Counted from the stretch's first letter, positions 45,628-55,074 are shown. The stretch: 64,000 nucleotides of DNA from CAZISM01 sp964541895 (GCA_964541895.1 CAZISM010000012.1:11026-75025), one strand, 5' to 3'. The notes: generated by a model not told the origin, from the letters alone. Made by a program: numbers and translations.

Positions 45628-47745
45628 TTACGGCATGGGCTGCAAGCTCTCCCAGCGGACCAACCAGCGGCCGTTGTGGGGAAATCCCGGTGCGGGCAGG
45701 TCCGATGCGCCATCCCAGCCGGCCGCCATCATGGCCACCGCGGCCAACAGGGCGCCATTGCCCGGCAGATACAACGGCAGGCCATCACGTTGAAAATTGT
45801 GGCCATTGTTGAGATATCGGTTTTTCGAAGCGGTCATCAGCAACGCCTCAATGGCCAGCTCTGGTTCGCCGACGCGGGCAGCCGTCATGGCCACCAGGGG
45901 GAAATCCCACCCCCAGCAGGTTTCCCAATTCCATGTTTGCATGACCTGCTTGAGTGTGGCGCGCATGATCGTTGGATCAATGCCCGGGCCGGGCAGCATG
46001 CCCAAGCCGGCGATCAGGGTCGGGTGATCGCGCCGTTGCCCGGGTTCTGTAAACGTCGTCTGGATATTTTCCACATTCTGATACAGGCCGTCCTTGACCG
46101 GATAGTCGGCGAGCCGTGTTCGCACCGCCTCCCACTCGGGCCTTCGCGGCAAGCCCAGCCGCTCCTGCCATTTCTGCGCGATCTCTAAACCATAACGCCA
46201 ATACGCCAATTCGAAACAGGGATTGAGGGTGACGGCGGCGGCATGTTTTTCCTGAGCCGGGATCAACGGCGGTCCCAGCACATAGCGTTGGCGCGTTGAA
46301 TCCCAGACCGCAAACGAGGCCATAAAATCGGCGGTCTGATTCACCAGTTCCTGGTAGTCGCGGAGCAACGACGGATCCGGGTTTTGCCGATAGAGCAATT
46401 CCAGATAATAGAGAGGATGCGGCTGCTGCCAGATCAAAAACACGCCAACGCTGGAAGGGGATTCACGGCCGTCAAAGGCAACCATTTTCGGCCAGCGACA
46501 GCCTTTATAACCCTGCCGCTGCGCTTCGGCCACAGCCCGGGGCATGACCGCTTTATACCACGGCAGGCTCTTTGCCAACAAGCCGGTTCGGCCCCACAGG
46601 GCATAGTGCACGCTGTGCCACCAGTGCATTTCCAGATGAAATTTTCCGTGCCAGCTGTTGACGGTCAAGCCGGTTTCCTGCGGCGGTTGCGGCGCAGCAT
46701 TCTGACATCGCATCAGATATTGCGACAGGATGATGCGGCGCTGCAATTCGCGGGCGCGCGGATCGGTACTGGCGGAGAGATCGACCATCCCGCCCTTTTT
46801 CCAGTAGTCGTGCCACATCTGCCGGCCGCCGGCAAATGCCTTGCTGACCGAGACAGGGCCGGTCGACGGGGCGGAACGAAACGCAATCACACATTCGCTG
46901 CGGCCGGATCGCGGCATCAATCGGATCGTGTGGGCCGGTTGTTGCGGCTCCAGTTGAAAATGGCGCCATGCCATCTCCACCTGGTAGGCGGTCTCATCGA
47001 GACGCCGATGCAGCACAAGCCGCTCTTTGCCCTGCACTGTCGCTTCCGTAACATGCCGCTGCGGCTGAGTCCAGTCTGCGCCTGAGCCGTTGGCAGCCGT
47101 TGAGCCGTACGGAAAGCGTACCAGCAGTTGCCAGCTCACCTGTGGCGCACCGCTGGTTTCGACGCGAACGGCAACCGCATCGTGGTCACCGGCACAGGTC
47201 GTCTGTACCCGAAACAGCTGCGATTGGATGCGAAAGGCGCTGTGCAGAATCCCGGTCCACAAATCCAGCGTCTGTTCGATATCGGTGAGCTCTTCCATAG
47301 CCACCGGCGTACCGTCGCGATGCCGGAGATCAAAACCGATCTGGCCCAGATGCAGACGATGGGGATTGGCGCGCAGCCACTGCGCCGCAGGGGTAGACGG
47401 CACGCAGGCATAGTCGACCATGCGTCCATAGGTATCAATCGCCTTGAACGCGCCGGACAGGGAATAGGTTACGCTGTCGGGAATGGCGTGCCATCCCCAA
47501 TAAGACTGTGTGGACAGGGGTATGGACTTTTCATAGCGATCGGGAAATGTCTGCAGTCCGGTGACATCCGCCGTAAAAGCAAAGGTGCCGTTACCGACGG
47601 TAAAGGGAGACCAGACATCGGCGCTGTTCAAGGCAGGATTGTGGCGCCGAACCAGGCCCTCGCGGTCGATCGGCTTTATCGATTGGGCTGCGGCGAGCAA
47701 CCAAGACAACAGACAGACAGCCAATACACTGCTACGAAATGACAC
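45628..47745 (-). CDS. Secreted (alpha/alpha)6 glycoside hydrolase, GH65/GH95-like
   Basis: A 705-residue protein with a signal peptide ('FRSSVLAVCLLSWLLAAAQS'). It begins 'REGLVRRHNPALNSADVWSPFTVGNGTFAFTADVTGLQTFP', the N-terminal domain pattern of GH65-like enzymes, then a catalytic toroid with 'WHGKFHLEMHWWHSVHYALWGR'. Here Glu or His in 'HLEMHWWH' is the likely substrate site. Later 'NWETCWGWDFPLVAMTAARVG' and 'NGHNFQRDGLPLYLPGNGALL' are typical of the family. Start is GTG 47745 behind GAGGG. The exact linkage cleaved is unknown. It lies 46 bp after the DUF1080 gene and 65 bp before the MFS gene. Confidence 0.82.
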   Translation of the reverse strand: MSFRSSVLAVCLLSWLLAAAQSIKPIDREGLVRRHNPALNSADVWSPFTVGNGTFAFTADVTGLQTFPDRYEKSIPLSTQSYWGWHAIPDSVTYSLSGAFKAIDTYGRMVDYACVPSTPAAQWLRANPHRLHLGQIGFDLRHRDGTPVAMEELTDIEQTLDLWTGILHSAFRIQSQLFRVQTTCAGDHDAVAVRVETSGAPQVSWQLLVRFPYGSTAANGSGADWTQPQRHVTEATVQGKERLVLHRRLDETAYQVEMAWRHFQLEPQQPAHTIRLMPRSGRSECVIAFRSAPSTGPVSVSKAFAGGRQMWHDYWKKGGMVDLSASTDPRARELQRRIILSQYLMRCQNAAPQPPQETGLTVNSWHGKFHLEMHWWHSVHYALWGRTGLLAKSLPWYKAVMPRAVAEAQRQGYKGCRWPKMVAFDGRESPSSVGVFLIWQQPHPLYYLELLYRQNPDPSLLRDYQELVNQTADFMASFAVWDSTRQRYVLGPPLIPAQEKHAAAVTLNPCFELAYWRYGLEIAQKWQERLGLPRRPEWEAVRTRLADYPVKDGLYQNVENIQTTFTEPGQRRDHPTLIAGLGMLPGPGIDPTIMRATLKQVMQTWNWETCWGWDFPLVAMTAARVGEPELAIEALLMTASKNRYLNNGHNFQRDGLPLYLPGNGALLAAVAMMAAGWDGASDLPAPGFPHNGRWLVRWESLQPMP

Positions 47746-47791
47746 ATTACCCTCGCAAGCTGTTCTTCAGATAGAGTCGGACTCGGACCCG

Positions 47792-48499
47792 TTACGGCAG
47801 CGGACGGATTTTTATATTGCGGTACGAGACAGTGGCGCCATGATCCTGAATGAGAATATGGCCCTGTTTGTATTTTCCGAACTCTTTAAACTCGTTGAAC
47901 TTGCTCAGCTTATAGGCATCCCAGAAGGTGGCGCTGGATCGGTCGATTTTGAGAACGCACACTCCGTTCAACCAGTGCTCACCCTTGTCGCCCTGAACGA
48001 TAATGCGAAGCGAATTCCATTCTCCGATGGGCTTGGGCGTGGCATTCTGCGCCGGCAACAGATCATAGAGCGAGGCCATTCTCCGGTTGCCGTTTCGGCC
48101 TGCCTTGGCATCCGGATTGACGTCGTTGTCCAGAACCTGATATTCAAAGCCGACGCTGCAGGCGGGTTGAATAAAATACTTGATGCCGCTATTGGCGCCG
48201 ACGGTCAGGCGCGCTTCCAACGTCAATTCAAAATTCGTGTATTGATCTTTGGTGACGATATCGCCTCCACCCTCACCTTTGAGAATGGTCAAGGCGCCGT
48301 CTTTGGCTTCCCAGCCTTTGCCGGGCGGATTGCCGCTGTCCAGCAGTTTCCAGCCCTGCAGGGTTTTGCCGTCGAAGAGCAGTTTCCAGCCCTCCTGTTT
48401 CTCCTGCTCGGTCAGGGTGTTCATCTGCGCAAAGACAAGCTGCGTGGTGCAAAACAGCAAACCTGCCATCCAAGCCATGCGGCGATTCTGCCGATACAT
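47792..48499 (-). CDS. DUF1080 / 3-keto-glycoside hydrolase-lyase family protein
   Basis: From ATG 48497-48499, with GGGAGG five bases upstream, the product has 235 residues. A signal peptide ('RMAWMAGLLFCTTQLVFAQ') precedes one DUF1080 domain: 'GWKLLFDGKTLQGWKLLD', 'NSGIKYFIQP', 'FEYQVLDNDVNPDA', 'GEWNSLRIIVQGDKGEHWLNGV', 'GHILIQDHGATVSYRNIKIRPL'. It should cleave a 3-keto-glycoside made by the Gfo/Idh/MocA enzymes of the same operon. The paralogue at 27788 has the same domain but a different sequence. It follows the cupin gene by 48 bp. Confidence 0.92.
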   Translation of the reverse strand: MYRQNRRMAWMAGLLFCTTQLVFAQMNTLTEQEKQEGWKLLFDGKTLQGWKLLDSGNPPGKGWEAKDGALTILKGEGGGDIVTKDQYTNFELTLEARLTVGANSGIKYFIQPACSVGFEYQVLDNDVNPDAKAGRNGNRRMASLYDLLPAQNATPKPIGEWNSLRIIVQGDKGEHWLNGVCVLKIDRSSATFWDAYKLSKFNEFKEFGKYKQGHILIQDHGATVSYRNIKIRPLP

Positions 48500-48547
48500 T
48501 TCGACCTCCCTTGTTCTATTATCCCTTTTTATCTGACCTGATAACAA

Positions 48548-48874
48548 CTACTTTAAGAAATCATCCCGGCGCGGCGTAAAAATATCGAGCAAAATCGAAT
48601 CCTCCAGCGCGACCACGCCGTGCATGACGTTGCGGCCGGCATAAAACGAATCGCCGGCCATCAGGATTTTTTTCTCATCTCCCACCGTCACTTCGAAACG
48701 GCCATTGATGATATAACCGATCTGTTCGTGTTCGGCATGGCGGTGAGGCTCACCGATGCCGCCGGCCTTAAAGCGCACCTGGACGACCATCAACGCCGGC
48801 GAGTGATTGAGTATTTTGCGCGTTACTTTTTCATTGACCACTTCTTCTACGATATCCTGATACTGTGAGATCAT
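48548..48874 (-). CDS. Cupin-domain protein, KdgF-like
   Basis: A 108-residue single cupin. Both motifs are present: 'GGIGEPHRHAEHEQIGYIINGRFEVTVG' split as the first metal-binding motif (HxH, E, G) and 'AGDSFYAGRNVMHGVVALED' as the second. The pattern and length match KdgF, which linearises 4,5-unsaturated uronates released by polysaccharide lyases and hydrolases. It opens the operon; AGGAG seven bases before the ATG supports the start. With the hexuronate transporter this suggests a uronate-containing substrate, although generic sugar-binding cupins look similar. Confidence 0.83.
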   Translation of the reverse strand: MISQYQDIVEEVVNEKVTRKILNHSPALMVVQVRFKAGGIGEPHRHAEHEQIGYIINGRFEVTVGDEKKILMAGDSFYAGRNVMHGVVALEDSILLDIFTPRRDDFLK

Positions 48875-49289
48875 GTTACAACTCCTGAAATGCTATGTTG
48901 CTCTCAGCCGCCACAGCGGCTGGGAAAACCATTTTCATACGCACAGGCTGAACGCTGCGGCGTCGGTCGAAAGGCGTTGCCTGTGCCGGTCACGTACGAT
49001 TTTTTTGCGGCAAAGGACATCACAAACTTTGCCGACCAGGGCCAGCGGAGAGACGATCGACACGAACTCGTCGGGCGGGGATGCCGCTAAAGCCAGGTTA
49101 CCTGGATTCATGATAATAAACCTCGCCTGGCGGGATAGACTGAAGAATCATCGTGAATATGGCCAGAAAAAAACCTGTCTCAGACAGAGCGGGAAGCAGA
49201 CCATTATTTACTTTCTCGACCAACAGATCCGGTTGAGAGGCGGCCGCAGAGCAGAGAAGAGCCCCTGCCGCACGCCTCTACGACAGCCT
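48875..49289. other. Intergenic region upstream of the catabolic operon
   Basis: This 415-bp stretch should contain the operon promoter and the 3' end of the oxidoreductase mRNA. A 155-residue plus-strand frame (48873-49340) reads as random composition and I reject it. There is a 7-bp hairpin CAGCCGC-CACA-GCGGCTG at 48905-48922, in the leader of the cupin gene, and the terminator at 49167-49188. I could not find a convincing promoter. Confidence 0.55.
49167..49188 (-). terminator. Intrinsic terminator candidate after the Gfo/Idh/MocA gene
   Basis: On the minus strand TCTGTC-TGA-GACAGG (49188-49174, ending in a T-G wobble pair) is followed by seven T (49173-49167). It lies about 100 bases past the oxidoreductase stop. 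The stem is short (five pairs plus one wobble), but the T-run makes it plausible. Confidence 0.45.
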
Positions 49290-50756
49290 CTAGACCGTAT
49301 CCGATATTACAAACGGCTTGCGATATTTTTTTCGTTTTAAAAACTTGTTGGCCTTTTTGGCAAACGGCCCCGTGCATTTTTCCGCTTTGGCATCCCACTC
49401 CAGCCAGGGGCCAAGCGTAAGCGGATTCTTTTTCAAGTCGACTTCATTCTTTAAAAGATGGTCGAACACGGTGGCCAGTACCTCCTGGGCCTGGGCGCCG
49501 TTTCCGGCCGCCGCTTTGATCTCTTCCGGATCGCTCTCCCGGCCGATGCGATGGGAAATGTTGGCGATGTGGCAAAGCGCCGATGAAATATGGCCCTGCT
49601 CGATATCGCCATGCAGATCCTGGCGCCTGCGGCTGCGCACGGCATTGATAAAATTTTCCTGATGCAGACCGCCGCCGTCGCCCGGGAACTGCTGGATCCG
49701 TTTTTTATCGTTATCATAGATCGAGCCGCCGCCGCGGCCGCCGACAAAATATCCGCCTTCGCACTGAATCACATTGCCGTCACGGGTGCCGCGGACATGA
49801 TCCATGGCGCGCTGCCCTTTGGCACGGTACAAATTGCGCACTTCAATAATGACCGGAATATCGTAATCAAAGATGGCCATCTGGGTATTGGGCGTCTGGC
49901 CGTCATCATCAAAGAGAAAGCGGCCGCCCACGCTCCAAACGCGCCTGGGATAATCGGTGATATCGAGAGCAAACCGGCAATCGTCGATCTGGTGAATGCC
50001 GATGTTGGCCATTTCGCCGTCACCATATTCCCAGAACCAATGCCAGTCATAGTGCAGCCTCTTGCGCATCAACGGCTGCATCTTGGCCGGGCCGGTCCAC
50101 AGGTTATAGTCCACGCTGCCGGGAATCGGTTGCGGTTCGGTGACACGGCCGATGGACACCCGCTCCTTGAACCACACGCCATGGGCATAGAGGATTTTGC
50201 CGATATTGCCCTGGCGAATGTACTCCACGGCCTGGCGAAAACCGACGTCCGAACGATTCTGCGTGCCCGCCTGCACGATGCGATTGTACTTGCGCGCCGC
50301 TTCCACCAGCTTTTGGCCTTCCCAGACGGTGTGCGAAACCGGCTTTTCGACATAGACATCCTTGCCGGCCTGACAGGCCCAGATCGCCGCCAGGGAATGC
50401 CAGTGGTTGGGAGTGGCGATCGCCACCGCATCCACCTGCTTGTCGTCCAGCAATTTACGCAAATCCTGATAACCGACCACCGTTTCGTTACGGCTGGTGA
50501 ACTTGGCCACCTCCCGGTTCAGGATCTCCTGGTCAGCATCGCACAAGGCGACCACGCGCACGCCCGGCACCTGCCTGAACATCTCGATATGTTGTGCTCC
50601 TTTCGAACGAATACCAATGACACCCACCCGGACCGCATCATTGGAGCCGATGATCTGCTGGTAGTGCGAAGCACTCCAGCTTACTTTTGGTACCGCTAAC
50701 GCCGCACCAGCCGCTAACGTTCGCTGGAAAAATCCCCGTCGGCTTATGGTTCCCAT
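49290..50756 (-). CDS. Tat-exported Gfo/Idh/MocA-family oxidoreductase
   Basis: A 488-residue protein with the leader 'SRRGFFQRTLAAGAALAVPKVSWSA'. The NAD-binding region reads 'VRVGVIGIRSKGAQHIEMF', a slightly different glycine pattern from its paralogues. The EKP motif is intact ('YVEKPVSHT'), with 'GIHQIDDCRFAL' in the substrate domain. The C-terminus ends in a Lys-rich 'AKKANKFLKRKKYRKPF'. AGGAG precedes the start. It is separated from the main catabolic operon by a 415-bp region with a likely terminator, so it is probably a separate unit under the promoter at 50871-50899. Confidence 0.92.
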   Translation of the reverse strand: MGTISRRGFFQRTLAAGAALAVPKVSWSASHYQQIIGSNDAVRVGVIGIRSKGAQHIEMFRQVPGVRVVALCDADQEILNREVAKFTSRNETVVGYQDLRKLLDDKQVDAVAIATPNHWHSLAAIWACQAGKDVYVEKPVSHTVWEGQKLVEAARKYNRIVQAGTQNRSDVGFRQAVEYIRQGNIGKILYAHGVWFKERVSIGRVTEPQPIPGSVDYNLWTGPAKMQPLMRKRLHYDWHWFWEYGDGEMANIGIHQIDDCRFALDITDYPRRVWSVGGRFLFDDDGQTPNTQMAIFDYDIPVIIEVRNLYRAKGQRAMDHVRGTRDGNVIQCEGGYFVGGRGGGSIYDNDKKRIQQFPGDGGGLHQENFINAVRSRRRQDLHGDIEQGHISSALCHIANISHRIGRESDPEEIKAAAGNGAQAQEVLATVFDHLLKNEVDLKKNPLTLGPWLEWDAKAEKCTGPFAKKANKFLKRKKYRKPFVISDTV

Positions 50757-50870
50757 TTTTGCTCACTTCTCCTGATAAAGACTGCTGATTAAAAAGTTAG
50801 GCCCCTTTTGCTTTCACGTACAAGTGCCGAATCATGCTCTAAAGGTACCAACACGACCAGCATTGCTGAG

Positions 50871-50899
50871 AATATATAAAATATACTGAATGGATGCAA
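50871..50899 (-). promoter_or_regulatory. Candidate promoter for the oxidoreductase gene at 50756
   Basis: On the minus strand TTGCAT (50899-50894) and TATATT (50876-50871) are separated by exactly 17 bases in an AT-rich patch. The -10 matches five of six sigma70 positions, the -35 three. The implied leader is about 110 bases. Confidence 0.35.
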
Positions 50900-50956
50900 G
50901 TTTAATAAATAAGACGGAGCGCGGCCGCTTTTGTTCTATCAGACAGCGCCGGCGAA

Positions 50957-53197
50957 CTATTTCATAAGCAACAATTTAATGATTTGTCTCGACGCAGGCC
51001 CGGCCAGGACACAATGGTACAAACCCGACGGCAAAGCCTGTCCGCGGTCGTTCCGACCGTCCCAGATCAGTTGATAGTAGCCCGGTGCAACGTGTCCTCG
51101 ATAGAGCGTTCGCACCGTTCTTCCCAATAGGTCATAGCTGAGGAGGTCGATGTGCTGCAGAGCGACTATCTGATAGGCGAAGGTGGTCTGCGGATTGAAC
51201 GGATTCGGGTAATTCTGCTCCAGCTTCATCCGGGTCGGCTTTTCCGCCACAGCCGCAATCGGTCCGAATTCCTGGATGCTGCCGTCCAGCGCCACCGCTT
51301 GCAGTATGTAAAAATACTTTGCCCGTTTTCCCTGACAACGTCCCTGAATTCATAGTGTCTGTCTGAGCTCGGCCCGATGATCGATTCGTTGATCCGGGTA
51401 AAGGGTCCATCGGCAGAACAGCCGGAGAGGATATGAAAACCGGCGTTGTTACGTTCCTGCGCGCTGATCCAGGACAATTGGCAGACCCCTCGCACAGCGG
51501 TCACTCGAAATTCGTTCAATTCCACAAAGGTCATCATGTGGGCGTTCCAGGTGTATTTGACCGAATCACAACAGTCTTTGACCAGCCGTTACCGGCGTAG
51601 TTGAGGATATCTCGGATAACAGAGAATCGGGTTGCCCGGACAACGCCGAAGCAGTAAAGCGGGATCCAGAGTTCTGTAACGGCCCGATGCCGTCGCTGGA
51701 TGCTGCCTCTACAGCATGTTGATTCACTCCCAGCTCACGACCCAGGCGAAACGATATGTGAGCGTTTCCATTTTGGCCGGTTGTGACCGAGGCCTCTCTG
51801 GTCAGAGATGCACCCAGAACACCGCTGCCCTGCACCACAGAAAACTGCACCTCGTGGCCGGCTACCGGCTGCCCTGCCCGATCGAGGACCCTGACCTCCA
51901 GAGGATTGCTCAGAACGGCTTCTGCCTGGCCGGATTGTTCATCGCCCGATATCAGCACCAGCTGAGCGGCTGCACTTGTTTTCGCTGATATGACAAAACG
52001 AACTGGTGAACCGACGAGGGAGTGCTGCGAGTCCGTGTAAAACTTTGCTGAAAAAATATTGACGCCCGGACCGGCCGTGCTGCCGAGATCCGGATGTGCC
52101 GCTGCCATGCCGGCTCGATCGGTGCTGACGTCGATAAAGGTTTGGCCTGCAAACGTCTCACCCCCTTGTTCAACGGCAATACGTACGCTGTGTCCGGAAA
52201 TGGGATTGCTTCGTTCATCGGTAACCTGAACTTTTAATGGTTGCAACAGCGTCTGATTGATTATACCGACGCCACTGTCACCGGAGACGTATTTCAGAAG
52301 CGAAGGAAATAAAATGCGTTCGCCTGGACCAGCAGCGGTGATTGACTCAACGCGGCACCGTTGAACACGGATGATGCCGAAACCGAATATAATCCTGGGG
52401 TGCTGCCCAAGGTCAGAATCGCCTGGGCCATGCCCATTTCATCCGTCAGCAAGGAAAGAGATCGATGGCCGTTAAGATGGCCCTGTGCACTCTGCACCTG
52501 AAAGAGAACAGGATGATTCACCACCGGATTGTCATAGAGGTCTGTCACCCTCACCTGGAAAGGGCGTGGTAAGGTGGTCAGAATGGGTCCGGACTGGCTA
52601 TCGGCTTCAGCGATCTTGTGCAGTATGGGCGGATCAGCGGCATGTACCTCCGCCGTGAAATAGAGCGACGAGCCGCTCAGGTGAGCAAAAGCCGAGTTTT
52701 CGGCTTCGGCGCTCATGCCCATACAGAGGTGACGAAAGCTCTCGATCTGGCCGTTGAAATTGTGTTCCTGCAACACCGTATCTTCAATGGTCACCCAGGC
52801 TTTGCCGATGGTCCAAATCAGCTTGAATTTGTATTTCTTGCTGGTGTAATATATATCGGCCTTGTCCGAATCCGGTTCGGATTTGGTATAGTCCCCGTAT
52901 GGAGCCGAATTTTCACGCGGACCGCGGCCGTAAAACCCCTGCGACAACACCTTCCAATTGCTTTTATATTCGAAATTATATTTCGGGTTGGTTTCCGACA
53001 TCAGATACAGGTAAGAGCCCATGGTCGAATACGATGCGCCATAGCCAAACCGCGGACGCGACCAGAGGGAAAAGGGGGGTAGGCGGTTTTGAGTTTCAGG
53101 TGTTTGCCGCAAGGTGGTCCCGGACGTATCCATAAAAGTGGAGTGTTTTGGATGGTGCGATGGTTGAGTATCCCGGAGTAGCGCGCCAAAATGGCTG
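50957..53197 (-). pseudogene. Frameshifted, 5'-truncated type IX surface protein with Ig-like repeats
   Basis: Pieces of one protein are spread over different frames. In order: an N-terminal lectin-like segment ('KYKFKLIWTIGKAWVTIED') and an Ig-like repeat (53197-52294); two further Ig-like repeats starting 'KYVSGDSGVGIINQT' (to 51566); a fibronectin-like piece (to about 51320); and a type IX sorting domain 'KLEQNYPNPFNPQTTFAY' ending at 50957. Breaks sit near 53070 (a C6 T4 run), 52290, 51570 and 51320; each is cured by a one- or two-base shift. The 5' end runs into the acyltransferase stop at 53198, so no signal peptide remains. The lectin-like part aligns with residues 100-230 of the 2260-residue protein. 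Decay is most likely; repeated indel errors are the alternative. Confidence 0.75.
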
Positions 53198-53761
53198 CTA
53201 TGAATTATCAGCAGCCGCACTGCCCCAAAAATGCCGTTTCAGCTGTTCTTCCCAGCCGCTTCTGTCGCCTTTAAGGCCGAGCTTTTCCCATTTTTGAATA
53301 CATTTCTTTTTGTATTCTTCCGTGGTGGTAAGCACCCGCGCGGGCACGCCGGCCACTACGCTGTTGGGCGGTACGTCCTTGGTCACCACCGAGCCGGCGC
53401 CGACGATGGAATTGGGACCGATGGTCACATCGTACAAAATGATGACGCCGTAGCCGATAAAACAGTTGTCTTTAACCTCGATTTTGCCGAACACGTTCAA
53501 GTTGGGGATCTCTTTGCGAAAGAGCCCGGCGGAAGCGTCGTGGTTGACAAAGCTGACCGCCGGGGCGATGGTGCAATTATTGCCGATCTTGATCAGATAC
53601 GGTTCGCTGCCCAGATTATCGACCAGAATACGGCTGTTGGAACCGATTTGCGTCCCCTGCTTGCGAAAATATTCGGCGATGGTATACTCGTTATGGCCAT
53701 AGAGAGCAATTTTTTTCTTCCAAGATTTTACAATGGACTGGACTCGTGAAAAGAGGCTCAT
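53198..53761 (-). CDS. Hexapeptide-repeat acyltransferase
   Basis: From ATG 53759-53761 ('MSLFSRVQSIVKSW') the product has 187 residues; GTG at 53831-53833, overlapping the MFS stop as GTGA, is in frame and would add 24 residues of little family character. The left-handed beta-helix shows 'LIKIGNNCTIAPAVSFVNHD', with the active-site His in 'NHDAS', then 'VKDNCFIGYGVIILYDVTIGPNSIVGAGSVVTKDVPPNSVVAGVPAR'. It matches the WbbJ/maltose-acetyltransferase group that acetylates sugars, typically of surface polysaccharides. The N-terminal KKK-rich helix could bind membrane. It is co-directional with the MFS gene. Confidence 0.88.
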   Translation of the reverse strand: MSLFSRVQSIVKSWKKKIALYGHNEYTIAEYFRKQGTQIGSNSRILVDNLGSEPYLIKIGNNCTIAPAVSFVNHDASAGLFRKEIPNLNVFGKIEVKDNCFIGYGVIILYDVTIGPNSIVGAGSVVTKDVPPNSVVAGVPARVLTTTEEYKKKCIQKWEKLGLKGDRSGWEEQLKRHFWGSAAADNS

Positions 53762-53829
53762 GGTCGATGCCTTTGTTATGATGGTTTTCAAATTACCACT
53801 GCGGCGATTTTTGCCAAAACACGACACCT

Positions 53830-55074
53830 TCACAAAGAGCGGTGTGCCGGATTTGGTTTTATCAGCAGCACGTTTATCACCGAAAGGAGCGCCACACCGG
53901 CAAAGACCCCAAAGATGAGATTAAGCGGCACGTGCTGATCCCGCAACGCTCCGAACGCCCAGTCCCCGAACCCGCCGCAACTGATGCTCACCAGATTCAT
54001 GATGCCATAGCCGGTGGCGCGCCATTCCGGCCTCGCAATTTGACAGAGGATGGGCATATTGTTGCTGTCGAAAAAGCCCCAGCCGAATCCAAATACAGTG
54101 AGTCCGAAAATGGCCACCGCCAGGGTACCGGCATTTCCGACGCTGAAAAGAGCCGGCAGGAACAGGGTCATGCCTATGGCACTGGTAAAGATGCGCCCCC
54201 TGGGGGTGTGCCTCATCCAGCGATCTGCCAGGGTGCCGCCGACGATGGCGCCGATGAGGGAAGCGATCTGCACAAAAAGGATCGCGCTGACTCCGGCCTG
54301 GCCCTGGCCAAGGCCGAATTTCTCCTTGAGGATATCAGGCATCCAGTCCCGCACCACCCAGCCGGCAATGGCCGGCAAAGTAAAGTATAATACCAACAGT
54401 ATAAAGTTGCGGTTACTCAGCAGACTGCGGAATACATTCTCGGTTTTCCCGGTTGCAGAACCCATTTCCGTGACCTGTTCGATGCGGACGGGATTTCGTA
54501 ATAGCAAAAACAATGGTACAGCATAGAAAATTCCAATCAGACCGGACGTGGAGAACGCCCAGCGCCAGCCGAAATCAGGTGCATCCGCCACATAGCCGGC
54601 AAAACCGCCCAGGATCTGTCCCATATAAATACCCGTCTGATGCACGCCAACCGCCCGGGAACGGGTCAGGCTGGGATGGAAATCGGATATAAGTGCCAGA
54701 GCCGCCGGAATGTAGAACGCCTCACTGATCCCCATCAGCGCCCGCGCGGCCAGCAGCTCGTGAAACGAGGTGACATGGCCGGTCCACAAGGTCACGGCCG
54801 ACCACACCAGCAGACTGGCGCCGATGACATGGCGGCGACTGATGCGATCGGCGATATAGCCGCCAAACGGGCTGAGAATCGCATAGGTCCACTTGAAACT
54901 GCCGAGAATGAGCCCCCAGTCCGCCTTGTTGGCGATGCTGGGGATATCGCCCACCATGGAGGACTTCATGGTCGCCAGCATCTGGCGGTCAAGATAATTG
55001 AGCAGCGCGACCGGGAAGAGCAGAGCCACTATGAACCAGGCATAGCGCAGTGTGTTGGTAGAAGAAGAGTTCAC
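53830..55074 (-). CDS. MFS transporter, ACS-type
   Basis: A 414-residue protein with twelve predicted helices. 'NYLDRQMLATMKSSM' in helix 1 and 'GYIADRISRRHVIGASLLVW' after helix 2 (MFS motif A) support major-facilitator identity, with 'RALMGISEAFYIPAALALISDF' in helix 4-5. The family imports organic acids or sugars; the substrate is not set by sequence. Start is GTG 55074 with a weak GGATAA upstream. It overlaps or abuts the acyltransferase gene, and its nearest relative in the window is the transporter at 44276. Confidence 0.87.
   Translation of the reverse strand: MNSSSTNTLRYAWFIVALLFPVALLNYLDRQMLATMKSSMVGDIPSIANKADWGLILGSFKWTYAILSPFGGYIADRISRRHVIGASLLVWSAVTLWTGHVTSFHELLAARALMGISEAFYIPAALALISDFHPSLTRSRAVGVHQTGIYMGQILGGFAGYVADAPDFGWRWAFSTSGLIGIFYAVPLFLLLRNPVRIEQVTEMGSATGKTENVFRSLLSNRNFILLVLYFTLPAIAGWVVRDWMPDILKEKFGLGQGQAGVSAILFVQIASLIGAIVGGTLADRWMRHTPRGRIFTSAIGMTLFLPALFSVGNAGTLAVAIFGLTVFGFGWGFFDSNNMPILCQIARPEWRATGYGIMNLVSISCGGFGDWAFGALRDQHVPLNLIFGVFAGVALLSVINVLLIKPNPAHRSL

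Noticed and set aside
48873..49340. A 155-codon plus-strand open frame in the gap before the cupin gene
   Set aside because: There is no ribosome binding site or known family, it starts inside the cupin start codon on the opposite strand, and it runs into the oxidoreductase gene.
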